DNA from: Candidatus Parcubacteria bacterium
GTDB taxonomy: Bacteria > Patescibacteriota > Minisyncoccia > Phycocordibacterales > GCA-2747955
NCBI GenBank assembly: GCA_027024305.1
Contig: JALVSO010000019.1
Coordinates: forward strand, 1 to 6,239
Length of the DNA: 6,239 bases
Direction: 5' to 3'
The notes beneath the pieces were generated by a model, which saw only the letters and a program-made list of their open reading frames with translations, was not told the origin of the DNA and did no database searches. Both the position numbers and the translations under genes were made by a program. Numbering within the stretch: position 1 is the stretch's first letter; each line of letters starts with the position of its first letter. Of this stretch, positions 1-6,152 are shown one piece after another.

Positions 1-440
1 CAAAAATTGGGCCGGAGCCCTTTGATTTAAAGCCGGCAGAATTTGTTAAAATGGCCAAAAGGGCTCGGGGGAGAATTAAGAATGTTTTAATGAGACCGGA
101 ATTTATTGCTGGCATTGGCAATATCTATTCCGATGAAATTCTTTGAAAGGTGGGGATTCATCCGGAATCGGAAATTTCGGCCGTGCCGTCTTTTAAATTG
201 AAAGAAATAATCAAATTCGCTAAAAAAATTTTGAAGAAGTCTATTTCCGTGGGTGGTGATTCCATGTCCGATTTTAGAAATATTGAGGGAAGAAGAGGGC
301 GCTTCCAAAATTCTCATAAATGCTATAAATTGGAAAATACCGTTTGCCAAAAGAGTGGTTGTGATGCTATACTTGAAAAAAAGAATGTTGGGGGCAGAGT
401 GGCTCGCTATTGTCCAAAACATCAAAAGATATATAAGTAA
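1..440 (+). CDS. mutM: Formamidopyrimidine-DNA glycosylase (Fpg/MutM), 3' part, one in-frame UGA
   Basis: This is the C-terminal half of a bifunctional DNA glycosylase/AP lyase that removes 8-oxoguanine and other oxidised purines; the start lies upstream of the window. The reading frame uses codons beginning at position 3. Visible family landmarks are GPEPFDL, then the helix-two-turn-helix signature FIAGIGNIYSDEIL, then GGDSMSDFRNIEG, and a C-terminal zinc finger ending GGRVARYCPKHQ. The finger is CX4C-X16-CX2H, with His replacing the last Cys of the usual CX2C; I recall this form from CPR Fpg proteins but cannot check it. The finger arginine that contacts DNA (GGR) is kept. TGA at 144-146 falls right after DEIL, where Fpg proteins normally have Trp or Phe (DEILW, DEALF), so it is read as Trp. 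With TGA as a stop, only a stump starting at a GTG at 150 would be called. The gene ends in TAA, 6 nt before the next gene. Confidence 0.93.
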
Positions 441-446
441 AATAAT

Positions 447-644
447 ATGACAGTTGACCATGAACAGGCTGCGGAAAACGCCAAATATCTTTTTAAAGTT
501 CTTCTGGGCATTTTTTTTGTGACCTATGTGGCTTGATACCTGGGGGGTGGCCCAGAAAGGTGAAATAGAAAGTTCCGGGATCTTGGTTATAGCCTGGAGA
601 AAGAGCATGTGGCCGGAACCGGAGTTTTAAAAATAGAAGAATAA
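447..644 (+). CDS. Small single-span membrane protein (65 aa), two in-frame UGA codons
   Basis: I do not recognise this family. The frame opens with ATG 6 nt after the fpg stop and runs to TAA only if TGA at 534-536 and 561-563 are read as Trp; under the standard code it is invisible, with 29 codons before the first TGA. The product has a short polar N-terminus (MTVDHEQAAENAKY), one hydrophobic segment at about residues 14-31 (YLFKVLLGIFFVTYVAWYLG, which includes the first UGA-encoded Trp at the membrane edge), and a charged tail of about 34 residues. This predicts a one-helix inner-membrane protein. Trp at the interfacial end of a membrane helix is a natural position, which supports the reading. 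It lies between fpg and a lytic transglycosylase gene, so a cell-envelope role is possible, but only by position. No Shine-Dalgarno site is visible. The tight packing, clean termination and hydropathy make it a likely real gene. Confidence 0.72.
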
Positions 645-654
645 AAGTTGAGTT

Positions 655-1656
655 ATGAATTTTAAAGAAGGATTGAGAGGTGTTGCAAAAAAGAATAGAG
701 AAAGGGGGTCGGAAAAAAATAATCCGGGAGCTGATTTAACAAGAAGAAAGCTTTTGGAGGCTGTGGGTATCAGTGGTGCCATGGCCGCCATGGGGAAGCT
801 TGGGGTTTTTGGTAGTGGTGGAAAAGGAGAAAATGACCATAAGGAACCGGTTGTGCCAGAAAGTCATATTCCGCCTCAAGAATATAATTCGGTTTCCTTG
901 GGAGAATATGAAGAGATAGACGGAGGATCAGCCGGTCTTGATAATAGTGGTGGCAACAGCGAAGAAGAGAAAGAACAAAAAGAAAACGAAGGTGCTTCCG
1001 GGGAATCCAAAGAAGGTGTTTCCGAAGGAGCAAAAAAGGTTGCTAATTTAATTTCAAAATATTATGAGGTTTTGACGGGAGCTGAGGGTTTCTTTCCGAA
1101 AGAGCTTTTTTCCGATGATTTTTTTATTTCAATCCAATTTCAAGAGTCTCGCTACAAACCCGATGCCGTTTCCAAATCCGGAGCCGTGGGCATTATGCAA
1201 ACCAAGGCGGTGGTTATCAAAGATTTGATGGAGAGCCTGGCCCGTTTTAAAAGAAGTAATCCGAATTTAATTAGGGATGAAATTCCGGAAAAACTCAGCG
1301 ACGAGGTGGTTAATGAGGTTTTGGAGTTGATAAAAAAAGATGCTAATCTTGGGCGAGCAACCGGTAAACTTTACTTTGCCTCACTTCTGCATCGCTACGG
1401 TGTTGGAAAGAAAGAATTTGAGAGGGGGGATATAAGGGGGGCTCAAAAAATTTTGGCCGCCGCCTATAATTACGGGCCCAGAGCTAAGAGGGTTCCGTCG
1501 GGCCAGTGACCGGATGAGACTAAAAAGTATTGAGAAGATGTTCTGCGTAGAATGGATGAGTTAAGGGAATATAAAGAAGAATTGGAAAAGAAAAATCCCG
1601 GAGGAAAAGAAAACAATTATTTAGCACTCCAGCGTCTATTAAAAAATGAAGCCTAA
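655..1656 (+). CDS. Lytic transglycosylase (SLT/lysozyme-like fold) with Tat-like N-terminus and acidic linker
   Basis: Predicted exported murein lytic transglycosylase (333 aa), which would cleave the MurNAc-GlcNAc bond of peptidoglycan. Residues 29-34 are TRRKLL, followed by a Gly/Ala/Met stretch to about residue 53, resembling a twin-arginine signal. Residues 54-130 are a Gly/Ser/Glu-rich, strongly acidic spacer. The SLT domain follows, with QESRYKPDA (E164 is the likely catalytic acid), SKSGAVGIMQ ending at residue 182, the helix around GRATGKLYFASLLHRYG, and AAYNYGP at about residues 269-275. TGA codons at 1507 (W285) and 1531 (W293) lie in QWPDETKKYWEDVLRRM. This aligns with the conserved P-x-ET-x-x-Y-x-x-x-VL helix that normally ends SLT domains, so stopping at 1507 would remove part of the fold. 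The C-terminus is a charged helix, and the gene ends in TAA. It starts 10 nt after the small membrane protein and overlaps the upstream tmk start. No clear Shine-Dalgarno site is seen. Confidence 0.85.
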
Positions 1657-2269
1657 TATGAAAAAAGGAAAAGTGATAGTCATTGAGGGGGTGGACGGGG
1701 CCGGCAAGACCACCCAAATCAATTTATTGAAAGAGATTTTAAATCCCGAGGAAAATATTTTTTTGAAGGAACCCGGTTCCACCAAATCCGGTCAAGAAAT
1801 CCGAAGGGTTATTTTGGACAATGATTTGGATGCCAAAACCGAGGTAATGCTTTTTTATTCGGCTCGCAATGAGTTGATTTTAAAAGAAATTCTGACGGCC
1901 CTGGAAAGAGGTCAAAATGTAATCATTGACCGTTTTGAGTTATCCACCTGGGCCTACCAGGTTTATGGCCGCCAAAGACCGGATTTGGCTTCTTTTATTG
2001 AAAATCTTTCCCGAGAAATTATTCCGGAAAATTTGGTGGATAAATATTATTTTTTTGATTTGGATGTGGAGATTTCCAAGGAGAGAGAAAGAAGTCGTGA
2101 TGAAGCTACCAGTCGTTTTGATGCCCAGGGAGTGGAATTCTTTAACCGGGTCAGAGGGGGCTATAAAAAAGAAATTATGAGGTACCCTCATCAAATCATT
2201 GATGCCTCAAAATCCTTGGAAGAAGTGACCGAAGTTTTCCAAAAGGATCTTTTGAATTTTTTAAAATAG
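1646..2269 (+). CDS. tmk: Thymidylate kinase (dTMP kinase)
   Basis: Cytoplasmic P-loop kinase that converts dTMP to dTDP with ATP, the last dedicated step towards dTTP; its 207 aa are normal for the family. Motifs in order are the Walker A loop GVDGAGKTT (about residues 15-23), EPGST (42-46, versus the usual EPGGT), LFYSARNEL, the DR[FY] motif in DRFELSTWAYQ (D95-R96-F97), and a LID region with SRDEATSRFD followed by FFNRVRGGY. The Trp at residue 102 is encoded by TGG, and there is no in-frame TGA, so this gene reads the same under both codes. The ATG at 1646 overlaps the previous gene by 11 nt. An alternative ATG at 1658 gives MKKGKVIVIEG and lies 1 nt after the previous stop. Both suggest translational coupling, and neither has a Shine-Dalgarno site. 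The gene ends in TAG. The nearby ThyX-like and glyA genes fit a role in thymidylate supply. Confidence 0.95.
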   Translation: MKPNMKKGKVIVIEGVDGAGKTTQINLLKEILNPEENIFLKEPGSTKSGQEIRRVILDNDLDAKTEVMLFYSARNELILKEILTALERGQNVIIDRFELSTWAYQVYGRQRPDLASFIENLSREIIPENLVDKYYFFDLDVEISKERERSRDEATSRFDAQGVEFFNRVRGGYKKEIMRYPHQIIDASKSLEEVTEVFQKDLLNFLK

Positions 2270-2273
2270 TTTT

Positions 2274-3251
2274 ATGGAAGGAGTATTAGCTAAACAAAAA
2301 AGAGTGGCGGAAGAATATATAAGAGGTAGCGAGCAATTTAAAGGTCGGGATTTGGAACTGATTGATATTGGCTGCGAAGATATTGTTTTTAGATTGGGAG
2401 AGAACAGAAAGGTGGTAAAAGTTGATAAGGATTATTTTACCAATCTGCTTTTTGAGTCGGAAGATCCTTCTCGTATCAGAGAAAATAATGAAAAATACAG
2501 GGAAAAATTAAAGCGATACAAAGAAGAAGAAAAAGTCTTGGAAAGATATTTTGGAAATCATTTGTTAAAGCATTCCTATTTTAGACAAAGCCTATCTTTT
2601 ACTAAAAGTGATTTTGTGCGATTATTTTCCGAATTTAAAGATGAAAGAGATGGTGAGGTTGGAAGGTTTTTAGAAGGGCTTCCGGAAGATTGGGTTGTGG
2701 AGATTCTGGTTTATTTTAAAACCCAGGAGAAAATGGAGGCTGTGGCAAAAAAAGAAGCCTCAACCTTTGAAGGATTTTTAATAAGAGCGTCCGACTGAAA
2801 TGAAGGAAAAAGCCTTGATGAGTCAATTGAAATTTTTAACAATCATCCATTGGTTAGCAAATATTTAAAATGGCTCCGAGAAAAGAAAGAGCAGTTAAAT
2901 CCCTCTCCGGAGGGAGAGATAATTAAGAATATAATAGTTGAAATAATATTAAAAATAACAGACTATGTAAAAGATACCGGCAATATTTTGGATATTTTTG
3001 GTAAAAATAATTTTACTTTTTTTCAAAAAGATAATGGGGAATGGGACTATAAAGTCCTAGATCCTTTTTATCCGGATTTTCTTGAAAGATCAAAAGTTAA
3101 TTTTCAAAGTGATGATGAAAATTATTCCGAGGGAAGGATTAACTATGCTTTCTATTGATCCATTAAGGAAATTGCCGAGACTTTTGGGGTGGAAATAGAT
3201 TTAAGATTGGATGATTTAAATTATTTTAAGGGGTATGAGAGCAGTTTGTAG
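2274..3251 (+). CDS. Uncharacterised 325-aa protein with faint kinase/phosphotransferase-like motifs, two in-frame UGA codons
   Basis: I do not recognise the family. The frame runs from ATG at 2274 (4 nt after tmk) to TAG at 3249-3251 if TGA at 2796 (W175) and 3156 (W295) are read as Trp. It also has three TGG Trp codons (EDWVV, YLKWL, GEWDY), so both codons occur in one protein. No signal peptide or membrane segment is seen. The middle is charged and helical. Two stretches recall a diverged protein-kinase/aminoglycoside-phosphotransferase fold. The N-terminal ELIDIGCEDIVFRLG followed by KVVKVDK resembles a glycine loop plus the beta-3 Lys (K49). The C-terminal ILDIFGKNN and later YKVLDP resemble a catalytic loop with D240 and N245 spaced as in D-x4-N, plus a metal-binding Asp (D263). 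The spacing between N245 and D263 is longer than in typical kinases. This assignment is inference. The gene is closed by a strong terminator. Confidence 0.78.
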
Positions 3252-3281
3252 ATTTTTTGGAATTAGAATAATCATATTTAT

Positions 3282-3317
3282 AAAAAACCGGATCTGCCAA
3301 AACAAATCCGGTTTTTT
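3282..3317 (+). terminator. Rho-independent terminator, perfect 12-bp stem
   Basis: AAAAAACCGGAT (3282-3293) pairs perfectly with ATCCGGTTTTTT (3306-3317) around a 12-nt loop. The GC core is CCGG, followed on the plus strand by a run of six T. It lies 30 nt after the TAG at 3251 and just before the next promoter, so it separates the fpg-to-tmk run from the thyX-glyA unit. The A-run/T-run symmetry means it could also act on the minus strand, but no minus-strand gene is present. Confidence 0.88.
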
Positions 3318-3336
3318 AAAAATAATTTCTCAATTT

Positions 3337-3365
3337 TTGCAAAAGCTTAAAGTTTATAATATAAT
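3337..3365 (+). promoter_or_regulatory. Sigma-70-type promoter for the thyX-like/glyA unit
   Basis: TTGCAA (3337-3342) and TATAAT (3360-3365) are separated by exactly 17 bp, close to the ideal vegetative promoter. A second overlapping TATAAT sits at 3355-3360. Transcription would begin near 3372, leaving a leader of only about 10 nt before the ATG at 3382, with no Shine-Dalgarno site. The position directly after the terminator supports its use. Confidence 0.75.
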
Positions 3366-3381
3366 CAAAAAAACAAGTTCT

Positions 3382-4749
3382 ATGAAAAAATTAAAAAATT
3401 TGAATCATTCTGTAGAAAAGATAAAGAGCGGTGGACAGGTTATTGTCATTGATCGTGGTTCAGTTATAGATTCGGAGGCGGAGGCTATGCTACAAGCTTT
3501 ACATTCTCGTTCGATTGGTGGGCTAATGCATCATATGAAAGTTTTGGAAGAGAGGGGAGCTGATAACTTTATGAAAAATTTCTATGTTGGTTACGGGCAT
3601 AAGTCAATCGGTGATTTGGGTTCAACTACAATTTTTGTGGAGGGAATTTCCATGTTAGCTGCTAAAGCCATTCAAGACTGACCATTATATAATGGTCAAG
3701 AGTCATCCACTAGATATATTGACTTTTCCAAGAGAGAATTTATAAATCCCTTGGGTAGCAAAAAAGGAGAAAAAGTTTTGGAGAGGTGAAGGGATTTCTA
3801 CCTTAACTCAATGGATGAGGTTAAAAAACATCTCAAAAAAACTTTTCCGTATAATGAGGAGGATGGCAGCGAAAAAGTATATGAGAAAGCCATAGAGGCC
3901 AGAGCCTTTGATATTCTTCGTTCTTTTTTGCCGGCCGGAGCATCCACGAATTTAGCTTGACATACCAACTTAAGACAAGCCGCTGATAAAATAATGACAC
4001 TTCGCCATCATCCACTGGAAGAGGTTCGAGAAATAGCTATTTCTCTTGAGAAGGCTCTACAAAAAAAATATCCGTCATCTTTCACACATAAGAGATATGA
4101 AGACACGGAAGAATATTTGGAACTTTCAATGAAAAGTTATTATTACCATAATAAAAAGTGTGATAAATTTAAACTTTTGAAAAATTTAACGGACAAGAGC
4201 TTTTTTGAAGATAAAGAAATCCAGAAGATTCTGAAAAAGAGACCAAACGGCAAAACGGAACTGCCAAAATGACTTTCCGTTGGAGGTATGTTGGAATTTG
4301 AATTTCTCCTTGATTTTGGGTCGTTTAGGGATTTACAGAGACATCGTGCTCTTTTTCAGAGGATGCCACTTCTAACCATGGATCTTGGTTTTGAAGAATG
4401 ATATCTAGATGAACTTCCGGTAGAAGTAAAAAGAGAAGCGGAGAAATTATTGAGAGAACAAAAAAAAGAGATAGAAACTATAAAAGATAAGAATTTAAGG
4501 CAGTACTATATACCCATGGGTTATAAAGTAGCCAATAGGCTCTCCGGCAACCTTCCGGCTTTAATTTATATGATAGAGCTTCGTTCCTCTGTTTTTGTTC
4601 ACCCGACTTTACGTAAAATTGCTTTTTCCATGGCGAAAGTCATTGAAAAAAAATTTGATCGTTATGGACTAAAATTATATCTCGAGAAAGAATCTCATCG
4701 TTTTGATGTGGGAAGAGGGAAACAAGATATAGTTTTAAAAAGGAAGTAA
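3382..4749 (+). CDS. ThyX-like protein with two Thy1-type halves (FAD-dependent thymidylate synthase family), five in-frame UGA codons
   Basis: This 455-aa protein is about twice the length of a classical ThyX subunit and holds two ThyX-like halves. Half one has GYGHKSIGD (like GHxSxxEH), NGQESSTRYIDFS (like NExSxRY) and LPAGASTNLAWHTNLRQA followed by LRHHPLEEVREIA (like the C-terminal NLRxLxHFLxLR segment). Half two has FRDLQRHRALFQRMP (RHR motif, but without the Ser of RHRX7S), YYIPMGYKVA and IELRSSVFVHPTLRKIA. The RHR and the NxxSxRY signatures are thus in different halves. Classical ThyX makes dTMP from dUMP using methylene-tetrahydrofolate and FADH2; activity here is plausible but unproven. 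TGA codons encode W100, W136, W193, W297 and W340, and there is no TGG. All join well-aligned family segments such as LAWHTNLRQ. The ATG at 3382 was chosen because the frame's earlier ATG at 3235 would precede the terminator and promoter. The next gene, glyA, provides the folate cofactor. Confidence 0.85.
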
Positions 4750-4764
4750 TGGGATTATATATCT

Positions 4765-6030
4765 ATGCTAAAATTTAAAATGAATTTCAAAAATATTAAA
4801 AAAGAGGACGAGGAAGTTTGGAAGATTTTAAAGGGAGAGGAAAAAAGGCAAAAGGAAGGATTGGAGCTGGTGCCATCGGAGAATTACATTTCCCCGGCCG
4901 TTAAGGAAGCCTTGGCTTCCGATTTTTCCAATAAGTATGCCGAGGGCAGGCCGGGGCGCCGATACTACGGTGGTCAGGAATTTACCGATGCCATTGAAAT
5001 TTTGGCCCAAAACCGAGCCAAGAAACTTTTTAATGCCAAATTTGTTAATGTTCAGCCTCTTTCCGGAGCCCCAGCCAATTTGGCTGTTTATTCGGCTCTT
5101 TTAAAACCGGGAGATAAAATTTTAGCTATGGATTTAAATTCCGGCGGACATCTAACCCACGGCCATCCCATGACCTTGTCCGCCGAACTCTATAATTTCA
5201 TTCCCTATTCTCTAAATCCCAAAACCGAAAGATTGGACTATGGGGAAATTGAAAGATTGGCTTTAAAACATAAGCCAAAAATTATTTTAGCCGGTTTTTC
5301 GGCCTACCCGAGAAATATTGATTGAAAGAAATTTAGAAAGATTGCCGACAAAAGCGGCAGTATTTTAATGGCCGATGTGGCTCACATCGCCGGTTTGATT
5401 GCCGGCCGGGCTTTGGATAATCCTTTGGATTTTGGTTTTGATTTGATGACCACCACCACCCATAAGACTTTGAGGGGCCCCCGGGGCGGAATGATTTTGG
5501 TTAGAGAAGATGAGGAAATTTTTAAAAAAATAAATCTGGCCGTTTTCCCCGGTTTGCAGGGAGGGCCCCATATGAATAATATCGCCGCTTTGGCGGTGGC
5601 TCTGGGAGAGGCTCAAAAACCAGCTTTCAAAAAATATGCTCGGCAGGTTATTAAAAATGCCCAAGCCATGGCCGAGGTTTTTAAAAAGGAAAAGGTCAAA
5701 ATGATTTCCGGCGGTACGGACAATCATTTAATTTTGCTGGATGTCTGGGCCTCTTTTGGTCTTTCCGGCAAAGAGGTCGAAGAGCTTTTGGATAAAGTTG
5801 GCATTACCACCAATAAGAATATGATTTTCCGGGATACCAGAAAAGCTCTGGATCCTTCCGGTATTCGCCTGGGCACTCCGGCCATGACCACCCGAGGATT
5901 TAAAACGGCCGACGCCAAGAAACTGGCAAAACTGATGGTGGAGCTTTTGAGAAAAGCCGATGACTTGAAGAATATTAAAAGGGTAAAAAAAGAAATTTCT
6001 TTTTTGATGAAAAAATATCCGAGTCTTTAA
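4765..6030 (+). CDS. glyA: Serine hydroxymethyltransferase
   Basis: PLP enzyme that converts serine plus tetrahydrofolate to glycine plus 5,10-methylene-tetrahydrofolate. The 421-aa length is normal for the family. Landmarks are LVPSENYISPAV (S38-E39-N40), NKYAEGRPGRRYYGG (residues 56-70), VNVQPLSGAPANLAVY, MDLNSGGHLTHG, MADVAHIAGLIAG (D204 and H207 around the cofactor ring), and TTTTHKTLRGPRGG, with K234 the Schiff-base lysine. TGA at 5323 (W187) lies in AYPRNID-W-KKFRKIAD, where SHMTs usually have Phe or Trp, so the two halves are one uninterrupted enzyme and not a pseudogene. Two other Trp codons are TGG (W19 and one in LDVWASFG). ATG at 4765 was taken; ATG at 4780 is an equally possible start, 5 residues shorter. 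The gene lies 15 nt after the ThyX-like gene and is probably cotranscribed with it. It ends in TAA. Confidence 0.96.
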
Positions 6031-6039
6031 AAAACTCGG
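6019..6039 (+). terminator. Weak hairpin over the glyA stop codon
   Basis: CCGAGT (6019-6024) pairs with ACTCGG (6034-6039) around a 9-nt loop containing the glyA TAA. The stem is only 6 bp and no T-run follows on the plus strand, so this is at best a weak 3'-end hairpin. The larger palindrome at 6051-6090 may be the real end of the transcript. Confidence 0.3.
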
Positions 6040-6050
6040 CATAAATTATA

Positions 6051-6090
6051 AATGTTACACAATTGCTTATATAAGCAATTGTGTGACATT
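6051..6090. repeat. 40-bp near-perfect palindrome, possible operator or loopless terminator
   Basis: AATGTTACACAATTGCTTAT (6051-6070) is the reverse complement of ATAAGCAATTGTGTGACATT (6071-6090) apart from one position (T6056 against G6085, which would wobble-pair in RNA). There is no spacer between the arms. It is AT-rich, lies 20 bp after glyA and ends 28 bp before the next -35 box. As RNA it would form a long hairpin, but it is followed by TTTCATCCC instead of a clean U-run, so an intrinsic terminator is uncertain. As DNA it looks like a dyad binding site for a dimeric regulator of the downstream promoter. The outer half-site TTGTGT(A/G)A occurs in both arms. Confidence 0.75.
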
Positions 6091-6118
6091 TCATCCCTCT
6101 TGTGTTAGGTGTAAAAAA

Positions 6119-6146
6119 TTGCAAGAAATCTTTTTTCTGTTAGAAT
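6119..6146 (+). promoter_or_regulatory. Sigma-70-type promoter downstream of the palindrome
   Basis: TTGCAA (6119-6124) and TAGAAT (6141-6146) are separated by 16 bp. The -35 box is identical to that of the thyX-like promoter, and the -10 box differs from TATAAT at one position. The expected start of transcription is near 6153, which coincides with an ATG. This suggests a leaderless message or the 5' end of a structured leader. Confidence 0.6.
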
Positions 6147-6152
6147 TATCTT

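Noticed and set aside
253..450. Plus-strand ORF overlapping fpg in another frame
   Set aside because: It is a shadow of the fpg coding region; the fpg frame has clear family motifs and this one does not.
87..608. Minus-strand 173-aa ORF across fpg and the small membrane gene
   Set aside because: It is antisense to two plus-strand genes, shows no recognisable motif, and arises because few stops fall in that frame. Other minus-strand ORFs in the window are similar shadows.
3235..3381. Earlier ATG at 3235 as the start of the ThyX-like gene
   Set aside because: It would overlap the previous gene, run through the terminator and the promoter, and add a low-complexity extension with no family resemblance. 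The ATG at 3382 follows the promoter directly.
144..5325. In-frame TGAs as pseudogenes, sequencing errors or selenocysteine sites
   Set aside because: Thirteen TGAs occur in six genes with intact flanking homology, no TAA or TAG interruptions and no frameshifts. The residues expected there are aromatic, not Cys, and no SECIS-like element is evident next to the codons.
144..5325. UGA read as glycine (code 25, as in Absconditabacteria and Gracilibacteria)
   Set aside because: Gly would fall at positions that normally hold Trp or Phe in Fpg, SHMT and ThyX-type proteins, whereas Trp fits each of them.
5368..6030. SHMT as two separate genes or a split enzyme (4765-5325 and 5368-6030)
   Set aside because: The two pieces are in the same frame, separated only by a TGA at a conserved aromatic position, and together give one SHMT of normal length.
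6051..6090. Palindrome as an insertion-sequence end or phage attachment site
   Set aside because: No transposase, integrase, target duplication or tRNA gene is nearby, and no second copy occurs in the window.
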